Positions 18,382-27,465 are shown, counted from the first letter of the stretch. The stretch: DNA of 64,000 bases from Corynebacterium occultum (GCF_009734425.1 NZ_CP046455.1:2604001-2668000), one strand, 5' to 3'. Notes: generated by a model from the letters alone, not told the origin. Numbers and translations are program-made.

Positions 18382-19329
18382 TCAGGACGTTTCCTCCTCA
18401 CCCAGCACCAGCCGATCACCCACGCGGCGCACCACCAGCCGGGCGCTGACATCCCCCCCGACCGCCACCGGCCCCTGCCCCCTCCAGTCCACCAGCAGCG
18501 CGTCCACCCCGGCCAGGACGGCGGCGTTGACCGCACAGCCATGATGGTGCAGGAAGGCGGCGATACGGCGGCGTCGCAAAGCAACTGGCTCGGCGGCGCA
18601 CTCCACACCCAGCTCATCCCGCTTATCGACGATCCCGTCCAGGGCTGCCGCGTCCTCCGCGGCGATCTGCGCGGCCCGGGCCAGACCCCCGCTGATCTCA
18701 TGACCGAAGACTTCCCTGAGCAGGGGAATCACTTTCCGGCGCACCCCCACCCGGGCGAAATTCTCCTGCTCATTCTGGGGGTCCTGCCAGGGCTCCAGGC
18801 CCAGCTCCCCACAGGCCCCGAGGGTGGCTGAGCGGGGCTGGGTCAACAGGGGCCGGTGGATCTGGCCGTTGACCGGCAACATGCCGGCCGCGGTCCCCCG
18901 CACCGCCCGCAGGATCAGGGTTTCGGCCTGGTCATCGAGAGTGTGACCCACCCACACCGGCCGCTGCCCCGCCGCCTGCCGCAACGCCTGGTAGCGGGCC
19001 CGACGCGCCGCCGCTTCCAGGGATCCCCGCGGGTCGACGTGGACCGCCACGACTTCGGCGGTGGCCCCCATGTGGCGGGCCTGCTCGGCGGCGCGCTCCG
19101 CCACCTGTGCGGAACCTGCCTGCAGCTGGTGGTCCACGCAGAGCGCATGGACCGGGAGCCCTTCCGCCCGGGCAGCGGCGCTGAGTGCCAGGGAGTCCGC
19201 TCCCCCGGACAGCCCCACCACCACCTGGGTCGCGGGGTGGGTGTGGAGATGTCGGCGTACCGCCAGGCGGAGCTGGTGGAGATGCCGTGCGTTCTTCGGC
19301 AGTTCCAGGCTTCCGATGAAGCGGGGCAT
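18382..19329 (-). CDS. tilS: tRNA(Ile)-lysidine synthetase
   Basis: The 315-residue enzyme modifies C34 of the AUA-reading tRNA-Ile with lysine using ATP. It carries the PP-loop motif VGLSGGADSLAL (about residues 38-49) and the downstream GHTLDDQAET and RPLL segments of the N-type ATPase domain. It has the short actinobacterial form with a reduced C-terminal part. The ATG shares one base with the dacB stop (TGATG). Confidence 0.93.
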   Translation of the reverse strand: MPRFIGSLELPKNARHLHQLRLAVRRHLHTHPATQVVVGLSGGADSLALSAAARAEGLPVHALCVDHQLQAGSAQVAERAAEQARHMGATAEVVAVHVDPRGSLEAAARRARYQALRQAAGQRPVWVGHTLDDQAETLILRAVRGTAAGMLPVNGQIHRPLLTQPRSATLGACGELGLEPWQDPQNEQENFARVGVRRKVIPLLREVFGHEISGGLARAAQIAAEDAAALDGIVDKRDELGVECAAEPVALRRRRIAAFLHHHGCAVNAAVLAGVDALLVDWRGQGPVAVGGDVSARLVVRRVGDRLVLGEEETS

Positions 19330-20606
19330 CAGTTTTCCCGGATGGCGGAGGCGAAGGTGTCCAGGGCCTCGCGCTGGGACAAGATCGGGGCGTCATTGCT
19401 GAGCAGGGCGAAGGTGTAGACCCGGCCGCTTCTTGAGGTAACCACTCCGGCGAGGGCCGAGGTGTCGGTCAAGGTGCCGGTTTTGGCGCGCACCCAGCCG
19501 CGGCCGGCGAGATCTTCATAGCGTTCGATGAGGGTGCCGCTGCCGGCGGCGACGGGCAGGGTGCGCAGGACTTCGGCGAGGTCGGAGCCTTGGGCGGCGT
19601 CGAGAAGCAGCGCGTCCAGCAGGGCGGGGGTGATGAGGTTCTGGGGGGAGAGTCCGCTGTTGTCCTGCAGGGAGGTGTTGATGGTGTCGAAGGAATGTTC
19701 CTGCAGGGCGGCGAGTGTGGCGCGGGTGGCACCGGCGAAATCGGGGCTCTCTCCCCGGGCCAGGGCCACCTCGCGGCCGATGGCCTCGGCCATGACGTTG
19801 TCGGAGTGGACCATCATTTCCCGGACGCGGTGGATCAGCGGTGGGGAATCCGTGCTGGCCAGTAGTTGTGCCTCAGCGGGGGCGCTGCCGAAACCGGTGT
19901 CGGTGGCACCTACCTCCCGGGCCAGGGCAGCGGCGACATCCAGGGCGGGGGTGTGGCTGCGTGGGACATCCCCGGAGTCTGCACCGATCCGGCCCTGGTG
20001 GATCATGGCGGGTTCCATCGGGGCGACATAGCCGCCGTCGACATTGCCCTCATCCCAGCTGTCCAGATAGGTCGGACCGGACCAGAGGGAGGTGTCGATG
20101 AGCACCCGTTCCGCGGTGCCGACCTGCTCGGCCAGCTCAGTGATGTTTTCCGGGGTCAGCCAGACATCACCGGCGGCGCGGATCACCACGGTGCCGGGGG
20201 TTTCACCTGCCACCACCTCAGTGCTGAGCACCTTGGTGGGTTCCAGAGTGTAGATCGCCGCCGCAGAGGTGAGGACCTTGGTGGAGGAAGCCGGGCGGAG
20301 TGCCTTAAGGGGGTTCTGCTCGAAAACCACTTCCCCGCTCACCGCGTCCGTGACCCGGGCCCCGAAGGTTCCCAGGTCGGGGGTGTCGGCCAGCTTCCGG
20401 AGGCGGGCCGCCAATGCCGTGTTATCCACCTCCCCTTCTGCCTGTGCGGGCAACAGCTCCCGCTCGGGAGCCTCCGCAAGGGCAAAGGCCGGGGCATGTT
20501 CCAGCTCCGAATAGCGTTCCTGAGTAACCACCCCGACAGTGACAACGCCCGCCACCGCGAGGCCGGCGATAATCGCCGAACTGATCCACCACACCTTCTT
20601 AGCCAT
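19329..20606 (-). CDS. dacB: D-alanyl-D-alanine carboxypeptidase/endopeptidase (PBP4-type)
   Basis: The 425-residue class C penicillin-binding protein trims peptidoglycan peptides outside the membrane. It has an N-terminal membrane anchor or signal segment (about 7-27), then the three active-site motifs: SSTK (S107, K110), SDN in VHSDNVMAE, and KTG in RAKTGTLTDTSALAG. The length is typical for the S13 family. The start lacks a clear ribosome site, with TACGCT about 8 bases upstream, so the transcript may be leaderless. The gene is divergent from ppa. Confidence 0.92.
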   Translation of the reverse strand: MAKKVWWISSAIIAGLAVAGVVTVGVVTQERYSELEHAPAFALAEAPERELLPAQAEGEVDNTALAARLRKLADTPDLGTFGARVTDAVSGEVVFEQNPLKALRPASSTKVLTSAAAIYTLEPTKVLSTEVVAGETPGTVVIRAAGDVWLTPENITELAEQVGTAERVLIDTSLWSGPTYLDSWDEGNVDGGYVAPMEPAMIHQGRIGADSGDVPRSHTPALDVAAALAREVGATDTGFGSAPAEAQLLASTDSPPLIHRVREMMVHSDNVMAEAIGREVALARGESPDFAGATRATLAALQEHSFDTINTSLQDNSGLSPQNLITPALLDALLLDAAQGSDLAEVLRTLPVAAGSGTLIERYEDLAGRGWVRAKTGTLTDTSALAGVVTSRSGRVYTFALLSNDAPILSQREALDTFASAIREN

Positions 20607-20683
20607 CGGCTAACAGCGTAGTCCCTGAGGCTGACAGCTAAGATGAAGGCTGCCAAATCCGCGATGAGGAGAATCGAAGCATT

Positions 20684-21160
20684 ATGAACGTTGAAGTGAC
20701 CGTCGAGATCCCGAAGGGCTCCCGCAACAAGTACGAGGTCGACCATGAGACCGGCAAGGTCTACCTCGACCGCTACCTGTTCACCCCGATGGCCTACCCG
20801 GCCGACTATGGCTTCATCGACCACACCCTGGGTGAAGATGGCGATCCGATGGACGCACTGGTCATCGCACCGGAGCCGGTGGTTCCGGGTGTCATCGTCC
20901 GCGCCCGTATCGTCGGCGTGTTCAAGATGACCGATGAGGCCGGTGGCGATGACAAGCTGCTCACCGTCATCGATGACCCGCGTTTCGAATCCTTCCAGGA
21001 CATCAACGACATCTCCCAGTTCACCCAGGATGAGATCGAGCACTTCTTCCTGCACTACAAGGATCTGGAGCCGGGCAAGGAAGTAAAGGGCGCCGGTTGG
21101 GGCACCAAGGAAGAGGCTGTGCGCATCTACCAGGAGTCCATCGAGCGCTACGGCAAGTAA
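20684..21160 (+). CDS. ppa: Inorganic pyrophosphatase
   Basis: The 158-residue family I enzyme hydrolyses pyrophosphate to phosphate with Mg2+. It shows [20 protein letters not shown] and the signature [11 protein letters not shown] with the metal-binding Asp residues, then DDPRF. A GAGGAG site lies upstream, about 12 bases from the ATG, and a possible -10 (TAAGAT) lies 40 bases upstream. A strong terminator follows. Confidence 0.96.
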   Translation: MNVEVTVEIPKGSRNKYEVDHETGKVYLDRYLFTPMAYPADYGFIDHTLGEDGDPMDALVIAPEPVVPGVIVRARIVGVFKMTDEAGGDDKLLTVIDDPRFESFQDINDISQFTQDEIEHFFLHYKDLEPGKEVKGAGWGTKEEAVRIYQESIERYGK

Positions 21161-21200
21161 AAAGTTCTGACTACGGCCAGAAGTACCGCTGCATTTAAGG

Positions 21201-21243
21201 AGCCGGCATTCCCTGACTTGTTTCAGGGGTGCCGGTTTTCTTT
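21201..21243 (+). terminator. Rho-independent terminator of ppa
   Basis: CCGGCA and CCCTGA pair with TCAGGG and TGCCGG around a short loop, followed directly by TTTTCTTT. This is a textbook terminator. Confidence 0.85.
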
Positions 21244-21267
21244 ATGTCTGTTTTTGGGGAATGCAAC

Positions 21268-21335
21268 GTAGAAGGCGCATCCACGGGTCCCGAGGGGTGA
21301 AAACGGGTGATTTTATGCCTGGATGCGCCTTCTAC
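21268..21335. repeat. 16-base perfect inverted repeat (small palindromic element)
   Basis: GTAGAAGGCGCATCCA (21268-21283) and its exact complement (21320-21335) flank 36 bases that contain GGGT/GGGGTG/CGGGTG direct repeats. The element sits between the ppa terminator and the end of the spermidine-synthase-like gene. It is too elaborate for a second terminator and has no T-run; it may be a dispersed palindromic repeat or the stem of a small RNA. Confidence 0.6.
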
Positions 21336-21385
21336 ATTTCCTGCCTCGCCGGAGGGCCCCCGCCCCCGCTAAAAGACCGCCCCTA

Positions 21386-22975
21386 CTACTCCCCTGCCTG
21401 CCGGTAACCCCGCCGCAGGTCCTCCACCACCCTCGGGTGATCCAGGGTGGAGGGTTCAAGTTCCTTTTTCTGGTTGTCCTCCCCGAAGACGGTCGCCGCC
21501 GCCAGCACCTCATCATTGAGGAACTCCAGCTCCGGGGTGTCCGGCCGCAGGCCCAGCTTCATCTCGGTGGGGCCGCAGAGCTGGAAACCCCAGTCCCCGA
21601 AAGTGGGCACATGCACATGGTAGGGAATCAGTTTCTCGCAGCCCGCGGCGGAGAGGGTCGCACCGATCCGCCAGAACACATCCGGGGTGGTGTAGGCGCT
21701 GGAGGACTGCACCACCATGCGCCCGCCCTCATTCAGCCGCGCCCCGGCCAGGGTGTAGAACTCCTGGGAGTAGAGCCGGGCCATGGTGTCATTATTGGGG
21801 TCCGGCAGGTCGATGATGATGGCGTCATAGCTTTTCCCCTGCTCCCCACCGCCCCGCAACCAGGTGAAGGCATCATCGACGATGACCTTCACCCTGGGGT
21901 CTTCCATGGCCCCACCATTGTCTTCACGCAGCACGGTGTTGGCCACCTCGATCACCTTCGGGTCCAGCTCCACCTGGGTGATCTGCATCCCGGGGAATTT
22001 CAGGAGCTCCCGGGCCGCCAACCCATCCCCACCACCGATGATCAGCACTTCCTCCGCAGCGGGGGAAAGCACCGGGTAGACCAGGGATTCGGTGTAGCGG
22101 TGTTCATCGCGGGTGGAGTACTGCAGCCCACCGTTGAGATATAAGCGCCGGTCCTGACCTCTTTGGGTGACCACGATGTCCTGGTAGTCGGACTGCTGGG
22201 AGAACACCAGGGGGTCAGTGTAGAGCTGCTGGCGGGCGGTGGTGACGATCCCCTCGGAACGGATCAACAGGGTGGCCAGCAGTGCGATCGCCAGCAGCAA
22301 CGCACCCACTGACACCACGAACTGGCGTCCCGGCAGCAGGTGACGCAAGAGCACACAGCCGACGAAAAGGGCGGCCAGCAAGTTGATCATTCCGGCTGCG
22401 GCGGCACCCCGCATCATCCCCAACCAGGGGAGCAGGATGAAGGGCCAGGACAGGCCACCGATCAGGGCGCCGAGGTAGTCGGCGGCGTTGAGGGTGGCCA
22501 CCAGGGAGCCGGTGGTGCGGGCATCGGCGATGCGGCCCCGCTGGATCATGGTCATCAGCAGCGGCAGTTCCGCGCCCACCAGGATGCCGATCAGGGCGGT
22601 GGCCAGCACCAGGATCCAGATGGACTGGCCGATGGTGGCGAAGGTCAGGTAAAGCACAATGGCGGAGGTGCCACCGATCAGACCGAGCAGGGTCTCCACC
22701 CCGAGGAAGGTCTGCGCCGGCCAGCGCAGGAAGGGTTTGACCAGCAGGGCACCCAGGCCCAGGGCGGCCACATAGCCGGCGACGATCAAGGAGGTCTCCA
22801 CGATGCCACCGCCGTTGAGACTGGCGGAAAGAGAGACCAGGGCCAGTTCATAGACCAGACCGGAGGCCGCACAGATCGCGACCGACACCAGGAGCAACCA
22901 GCGCCACACCCGGCTCAGTTCCACCTGGGGCGCCCCCACCCCCTCACTGACCCGGGGTTGGGCTAGATCAGACAT
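21386..22975 (-). CDS. Spermidine synthase-like protein with N-terminal membrane domain
   Basis: The 529-residue protein joins about seven membrane helices (residues about 25-255) to a cytosolic aminopropyltransferase/methyltransferase fold (about 280-500). The soluble part shows LYLNGGLQYSTRDEHRYTE, the SAM-site GGGDGLAARELLKF, the acidic strand end VELDP, DDAF and IIDLPDP. Such membrane forms are called speE, but whether they make polyamines is unproven. It overlaps the DUF350 gene by 13 bases and is the last gene of a conserved membrane cluster. Confidence 0.85.
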   Translation of the reverse strand: MSDLAQPRVSEGVGAPQVELSRVWRWLLLVSVAICAASGLVYELALVSLSASLNGGGIVETSLIVAGYVAALGLGALLVKPFLRWPAQTFLGVETLLGLIGGTSAIVLYLTFATIGQSIWILVLATALIGILVGAELPLLMTMIQRGRIADARTTGSLVATLNAADYLGALIGGLSWPFILLPWLGMMRGAAAAGMINLLAALFVGCVLLRHLLPGRQFVVSVGALLLAIALLATLLIRSEGIVTTARQQLYTDPLVFSQQSDYQDIVVTQRGQDRRLYLNGGLQYSTRDEHRYTESLVYPVLSPAAEEVLIIGGGDGLAARELLKFPGMQITQVELDPKVIEVANTVLREDNGGAMEDPRVKVIVDDAFTWLRGGGEQGKSYDAIIIDLPDPNNDTMARLYSQEFYTLAGARLNEGGRMVVQSSSAYTTPDVFWRIGATLSAAGCEKLIPYHVHVPTFGDWGFQLCGPTEMKLGLRPDTPELEFLNDEVLAAATVFGEDNQKKELEPSTLDHPRVVEDLRRGYRQAGE

Positions 22976-23388
22976 GCAGCGTTAACTGCTCCCACCACAA
23001 CCAGAATGACGGCGGCGACCACCGCACCGGAACGCAGCTTCGGGTCCTCCACCAGGTCACGGAAACGACCCGGGATGAACACCTCCAGCAACACCATCAC
23101 AACCACCTGGATCAGCAGACCCAGCGCACCGAAGACGGCGGTTTCAATCAGTCCCTCCGAGAGAATGTCGGAGGAGGTCAGCACGGCGGTGACCACGATG
23201 ATGCCGATGGACACCTGCTGGGCGACGGTGATCAGCGCAGCATTGGGAAGATGGTGCACGAACACCAGTTCATGCAGCTTACCGGGGGTGATCAGGTCCA
23301 GGATGATGAAACCGATGACGAGGATCACGGCGGCCAGGACGAAGTACGCGAGGGTTCCGGTGACACCGGTGAGCAGGTACTCGCTCAT
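22963..23388 (-). CDS. DUF350 membrane protein
   Basis: The 141-residue protein has four membrane helices in two similar halves, typical of DUF350. The conserved pieces are DLITPGKL in the first half and LEVFIPGRF in the second. AAGGAG lies before ATG 23388; longer open frames upstream have no such site. DUF350 genes often stand beside membrane spermidine-synthase-like genes, as here. Function is unknown. Confidence 0.87.
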   Translation of the reverse strand: MSEYLLTGVTGTLAYFVLAAVILVIGFIILDLITPGKLHELVFVHHLPNAALITVAQQVSIGIIVVTAVLTSSDILSEGLIETAVFGALGLLIQVVVMVLLEVFIPGRFRDLVEDPKLRSGAVVAAVILVVVGAVNAACLI

Positions 23389-23425
23389 TGCTTTCTCCTT
23401 GATGGTGAGGGGGTGGGAAGGGTGC

Positions 23426-23839
23426 TTATTTGACGCCGCCGCCGGACCCGGAGGATCCGCCGCTGGAGCCACTCGGTGAGGAAGGTGCGAAACCACCGCC
23501 GAGCCAGATGAAGGCGCCGTTATTGACGCGGTTGAGGTCCTCGATGGTGACCCGGCAGTCCGGGGTGCCCTCCCCGCTGACGATCACCAGGTTCCGGTTA
23601 TAACGCAGGTAGGTGTCACCGGTGTTCGGGTCCGTCTGCTGGGCCTGGGGCTGCTGCATCGCGACGATGCCACCCACCACGCCACTTTCATTGGCGCAGG
23701 AGTAACTGCCGTTATTGCCCTCCCAGCGCTGCGAGATCTGACTGCTCAACGAGTCCCTGCTGATCAGGGCCGCGAACACGCAGATGATCGCGAGCACCAG
23801 CAGGATGATGCCGATGGTGCGGGCTAATTTGGCGCTCAT
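23426..23839 (-). CDS. DUF4247 small membrane-anchored protein
   Basis: The 137-residue protein has one N-terminal membrane helix (about 7-27) followed by an outside domain with two Cys (YSCANESG and GTPDCRVTI) likely to form a disulphide, and a Gly/Ser-rich tail. The pattern, with RYNRNLVIV and the two Cys, fits DUF4247. Its ATG overlaps the DUF2617 stop by 4 bases. Function is unknown. Confidence 0.8.
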   Translation of the reverse strand: MSAKLARTIGIILLVLAIICVFAALISRDSLSSQISQRWEGNNGSYSCANESGVVGGIVAMQQPQAQQTDPNTGDTYLRYNRNLVIVSGEGTPDCRVTIEDLNRVNNGAFIWLGGGFAPSSPSGSSGGSSGSGGGVK

Positions 23840-24336
23840 GGTCGGTAGGTGCTCCTTGTGCTCACGATGGTCAGTTCCCCGGGGTAGAGATGGTGGGTCC
23901 ACCACCGCCACTCCCCCGCCACGAACTCACCCTTCAGTGCGGTCAGATGATGCCTGCCCACCCCGGGGAAGGTGGCGATCAGCCAGTCCCCGCCACCCGC
24001 GGCAATGGCGTCCCCGGCAGTCTCGAAGGCATCCGGGGAGAATGCCCGGGTGCGGGTGAGCAGACGATAGCCCCCCTCATCCACATCCTCGGGCAGCGGC
24101 CAGCACGCTCCCGCAGCCTGGGGCGCATCACAGGAGATCTCCTCCCGGAACTGTCCCGACGGAGCATCCACGGTGACCACATGGGAACCGCCGATCACCG
24201 CCAGATGCAGCGAAGAAGGATGACCGGGGGCGTCGATAAGCCGCTCCGCCAGAACTGCGGGCAGCTCACCATTCCAGCTCACGCCGAGCTGGGTGGCGCT
24301 GACATCCGCCGGGATGCAATCAAGTACACGGTGCAT
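23836..24336 (-). CDS. DUF2617 protein
   Basis: This soluble 166-residue protein fits DUF2617, seen in the same cluster in other actinobacteria. It starts MHRVLDCIPADV and contains LAVIGGSHVV and the C-terminal WWTHHLYP block. I start it at ATG 24336, directly after the DUF4178 stop. No enzymatic motif is visible. Confidence 0.8.
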   Translation of the reverse strand: MHRVLDCIPADVSATQLGVSWNGELPAVLAERLIDAPGHPSSLHLAVIGGSHVVTVDAPSGQFREEISCDAPQAAGACWPLPEDVDEGGYRLLTRTRAFSPDAFETAGDAIAAGGGDWLIATFPGVGRHHLTALKGEFVAGEWRWWTHHLYPGELTIVSTRSTYRP

Positions 24337-24340
24337 GGGG

Positions 24341-24955
24341 CTAGTGTTTCGGTGCCGGGTAGACCTTGAGCTCACCCGGCAGCACCTTCCAGCCGAGCGA
24401 GACCTCAGTGGGGCCATCCTCACCATAAACCTCGAAGCTGAGCAGGCGATTCCCACCTGCCTCCGCCATGTCCCAGAACTTATAGCGACCGAAATCACCG
24501 ACCCCCGTGGTGCCCTCGGAGCGGTACTCACCGACACCGCTCTCCACCTTGCGGTAGCGCACACCCTCGACGGTGACCTCCCCGGCCGGCTCGATATCCA
24601 GGTCGGGGCGCGAAATCCACCAACCCAGGTTCAGCTCCCCCTCGTCATATTCGACGCTGAGGTACTCACCACCCTTGCCGCCCTCGAGCAGGTACTCATG
24701 CCAGACATACTGGCCCTGGCGCAGGGCGATCCCACCACGGCAGACATAGTCGATGCCACCGAAGGAGACGATCGCGCCGGGGCCGAGGATCTCCGGGCCG
24801 AAACCCTGGGAACCATCCGAGTCCTTCAGGGGGTCTTGACGGAAGGGCTGGCGATCAGCAAGACCATCATCGTCCTTCTTGCGCACCGAGATGACGAAGA
24901 AAACGACGGCGGCGACCGCCAGGATGACGGCCAGAATCAGCCAGGTTGAGGCCAT
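24341..24955 (-). CDS. DUF4178 membrane-anchored protein (first copy)
   Basis: The 204-residue protein has one N-terminal membrane helix (about 4-22) and a beta-rich DUF4178 domain with GPGAIVSFGGIDYVCRGG, WHEYLLEG and LGWWISRPDL. It is a paralogue of the protein at 25075, with the same order of motifs (WYEHMLQGG and LGWWENRPDL). GGGAGA lies before ATG 24955. The domain may sense or bind an envelope ligand; this is not established. Confidence 0.82.
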   Translation of the reverse strand: MASTWLILAVILAVAAVVFFVISVRKKDDDGLADRQPFRQDPLKDSDGSQGFGPEILGPGAIVSFGGIDYVCRGGIALRQGQYVWHEYLLEGGKGGEYLSVEYDEGELNLGWWISRPDLDIEPAGEVTVEGVRYRKVESGVGEYRSEGTTGVGDFGRYKFWDMAEAGGNRLLSFEVYGEDGPTEVSLGWKVLPGELKVYPAPKH

Positions 24956-25074
24956 GGAATTCTCCCTAGGCAATTGGGGTCAGGGGCAGTACGCCGGTCA
25001 GCATACCTTCCGATGATGTCACTAACCCCATGCAAATCCCAGGGCTACCGGGAATGCCTCCCAATCGTTATTTC

Positions 25075-25908
25075 TTATGCCTCGGGTTGTGGGGCCTCGA
25101 CCACCAGCTGATCATGGGAGATATAGCGTCCCAGGGAAGCCCCCGGCTTGGCCTCCACCCCCCAGGTCTCCAGTCGCAGCAGGGGATGGGCGGATGCTTC
25201 CACGGCTTCATCGGCGTGGAAGTCCGTGAAGAAATACTGGCCCTGGGTGACCGCGCCGCTCAACCCGGAGACCGCGAAGAGCGCATCCCCGGCATCCCCA
25301 CGGCGGTAGGTGACCCCATCGGCGGATACCTCGGTGTCGGTCTCATCCACCATCAGGTCGGGCCGGTTTTCCCACCAGCCCAGGCGGATCCGGCCCTCGA
25401 TGTCCTCCACGCTGATCCAGCGGGATCCCGTCCCACCCTGGAGCATGTGCTCGTACCAGATCCGTGGTTCCGGCTGATCCGGATCGGCCTTACCCTCGGT
25501 ATCCAGGCCGCCCACCTTCAGCGCACCGGTCCCCGCCACCAGGTAGCGGGTGCCCTCAAAGATGACGTGGGCCCCGGCCGCCAGGACGGTGGGACCGAAT
25601 TTATCCGCCCCCTGCACCCCCTCGAAGGAGACATTGAGTTCCGGTTGGGGCACCTCACTGTGCTGGGGCGGAGCCTGGAACTGGGCGTTATTGCGGCGGG
25701 ACACCTCCTCCGCATCATCGACCCAGCCTTCCTCCCCTTCACGCCACACCTCTTCCGGCGCCTCGGGGACACCACCGCCGCCCAGATTGGGGCCCAGAAA
25801 CTCCTTCGTCTCCTCCACCTGCTGCCGCTGGCGGCCCGCCAAGCCGTACCAGAGGCCGATGACCGCGACAACCAACACCGCCAGAACCAGCCACAACCAG
25901 ATGTTCAT
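25075..25908 (-). CDS. DUF4178 membrane-anchored protein (second copy)
   Basis: The 277-residue protein has an N-terminal membrane helix (about 3-22), a hydrophilic linker (about 25-95) and a DUF4178 domain with ILAAGAHVIFEGTRYLV-type strands, IWYEHMLQGG and IRLGWWENRPDLMVDE. GGGAGAAG precedes ATG 25908; the open frame upstream is Arg/Pro-rich and not gene-like. It begins the cluster that runs to the spermidine-synthase-like gene, about 120 bases from the first-copy gene. Confidence 0.82.
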   Translation of the reverse strand: MNIWLWLVLAVLVVAVIGLWYGLAGRQRQQVEETKEFLGPNLGGGGVPEAPEEVWREGEEGWVDDAEEVSRRNNAQFQAPPQHSEVPQPELNVSFEGVQGADKFGPTVLAAGAHVIFEGTRYLVAGTGALKVGGLDTEGKADPDQPEPRIWYEHMLQGGTGSRWISVEDIEGRIRLGWWENRPDLMVDETDTEVSADGVTYRRGDAGDALFAVSGLSGAVTQGQYFFTDFHADEAVEASAHPLLRLETWGVEAKPGASLGRYISHDQLVVEAPQPEA

Positions 25909-26012
25909 CTTGGCTTCTCCCTTGAAAATGTCCCTGCTTAAATACCTTGTGAACAGCGTACCTGTGGGCCTGGACACCTTGGGCGTTTTGGGTCGCGGCG
26001 TCGCTAAGTGCT

Positions 26013-26405
26013 TCAGTTCTGGAAGAAGGACTGCGCCACCGCGGCGATCAGCCCGACCACCAACAACCAGACCGCCAGGGCCAGGCCGACCATCGCCCAG
26101 GGCAGGGGTTCGATGAGCAGCAGCACCAGCAGCAGCGGGGAGCCGACCGCACCGGACCAGAGCAGCCAGCGGGGCAGCTGCCGGGCGGGTTGGCGGAGCA
26201 GGGCGGCCAGCAGGCAGACCATCGCCACCGGGGCAGTGAGTGCTGCGACTGTGGCCAGGGTTGCCCCGAGCGCCATGAGCACCACCCACTGCAGGAAGAG
26301 CCAGCCCACCGCCCCGGTGAGTGCGACGACGATCCAGAGCCGGAAGGTGATCGACCAGGTGAGCCGGCGCAGCTGCACCGGGTTCATGGCCGCGACGTTG
26401 TTCAC
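26013..26405 (-). CDS. Small membrane protein of unknown function
   Basis: The 130-residue protein has four hydrophobic segments with short loops and no recognisable motif. GTG 26405 is the start with a ribosome site (AAGGAG about 12 bases upstream); ATG 26387 is an alternative. It may be the first gene of the DUF4178 cluster, about 100 bases away. Confidence 0.6.
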   Translation of the reverse strand: MNNVAAMNPVQLRRLTWSITFRLWIVVALTGAVGWLFLQWVVLMALGATLATVAALTAPVAMVCLLAALLRQPARQLPRWLLWSGAVGSPLLLVLLLIEPLPWAMVGLALAVWLLVVGLIAAVAQSFFQN

Positions 26406-26649
26406 GTGTTTTCAGTGCTCCTTCAGATGGGGGTGGGTGTGCCCCGCCCCCGCAAGGGGATCCGGGATGAACCCCAGGGGGAGGGATTTCCCCACGGTGT
26501 CTGGACCTCACGATGGCGGCGGAGTCACTAGCATTGAGGACGACTGGCCGCATTCTCTTCGGTTTTCTCCGGCCCGAACAGTTCCGGGAACTCCTCGGCC
26601 AGCCCCGAAAACATCTCTGTCACACGATTATTCCAGGAGGAACCGGAAG

Positions 26650-26943
26650 ATGAAGAACGTCAGTGTCAACGAGGTCCCGGCCGATGCCCAGCTTATCGAC
26701 GTCCGCGAGAACGACGAGTGGGCCATTGACCACGCCGCCGACGCCGTCCACATCCCGATGAGTGATTTCATCGGCCGGATCAACGAGATCGACGCGGAGC
26801 GCGATATCTACGTGATCTGCAAGCTCGGTGGCCGTTCCGCACAGGTTGCCGAATACCTGGATGAAAAGCTCGAGGGTGCCCGGGTCTACAACGTCGATGG
26901 CGGCACCGATGCCTGGCGCAAGGCCGGTCTGCCGATGGCCTAG
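26650..26943 (+). CDS. Single-domain rhodanese-like protein
   Basis: The 97-residue protein is one rhodanese domain. It has IDVRENDEWAIDHAADAVHIPMSDF at the front and the active loop ICKLGGRSAQVAEYL with the catalytic Cys. It ends VYNVDGGTDAWRKAGLP. The family moves sulfane sulphur or acts on related thiols in the cytoplasm. AGGAGG lies about 10 bases upstream of ATG 26650. It is monocistronic with a terminator behind it. Confidence 0.92.
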   Translation: MKNVSVNEVPADAQLIDVRENDEWAIDHAADAVHIPMSDFIGRINEIDAERDIYVICKLGGRSAQVAEYLDEKLEGARVYNVDGGTDAWRKAGLPMA

Positions 26944-26992
26944 GCCAAAAACCTCAGCGCCAGCGACACCAGAACACCGCCACCCCAGAACC

Positions 26993-27033
26993 GGAGGGAG
27001 CCCAGCCGACCCAGTCTCGGCGGGGGCTCCCTC
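26993..27033 (+). terminator. Terminator of the rhodanese gene
   Basis: GGAGGGAGCCC and GGGGCTCCCTC pair, with a smaller inner CCGA/TCGG pairing, and CTTGACGTTTTTG follows. A good candidate for termination. Confidence 0.75.
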
Positions 27034-27396
27034 TTGACGTTTTTGCCCCCTCCGGGGCCAGTCCGAACCCTGCAGACCCGGGCCGGGGGCAATATCCTCC
27101 CCCTGGGGCATTGTTTTCCGAGGCACCACCCCCCTACCCTGGCACGCCGACACCCCTGGAGTGCACCAGACGCCGTGATCCCACCAGCACATCGCGAACA
27201 GTTTCCCCGGCCCACACTGCGCCGACCCACACCTCGCCGCTCCACACCTCTCAGGAGGGGAACCGGCCTTTATTTTCCGGTGATATCCCACGGATAAAAC
27301 CACCTCATGTCATATGTGGAGCGAAAGGAAACTTTTTTCCAGGCCACCTATGAAAACTATTCCTGCAGCTCAGAACATAAATCTCCCCGAAATCAG

Positions 27397-27419
27397 TGGC
27401 TAACATTAATAGTTGGCCA
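27397..27419 (+). promoter_or_regulatory. Operator-like inverted repeat upstream of marR-pls
   Basis: TGGCTAAC-N7-GTTGGCCA matches in seven of eight positions, with AT-rich centre ATTAATA. It ends 11 bases before the -35 box. The AAC/GTT half-sites and spacing fit a MarR-type dimer, so autoregulation by the adjacent gene is likely. Confidence 0.5.
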
Positions 27420-27430
27420 TCACCCATCTT

Positions 27431-27459
27431 TTTACAAAGCCATGATATCGGTTTATGAT
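27431..27459 (+). promoter_or_regulatory. Promoter of the marR-pls operon
   Basis: TTTACA (27431-27436) and TATGAT (27454-27459) are separated by exactly 17 bases. The predicted start of transcription coincides with the A of ATG 27466, indicating a leaderless message. Confidence 0.7.
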
Positions 27460-27465
27460 AATCCC

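Larger units (their letters stand above)
26944..27465. other. Intergenic region of 522 bases
   Basis: After the rhodanese terminator there is GC-rich sequence with loosely repeated CCCACAC/CGCCG words (27200-27250) and no gene I can support. From about 27290 the base composition turns AT-rich. This end holds an operator-like palindrome (27397-27419) and a promoter (27431-27459) for the regulator gene at 27466. Confidence 0.6.

Noticed and set aside
27034..27353. Plus-strand frames of 80-87 codons before the MarR gene
   Set aside because: Low-complexity Pro/Thr/His sequence in an intergenic region, with no ribosome site.
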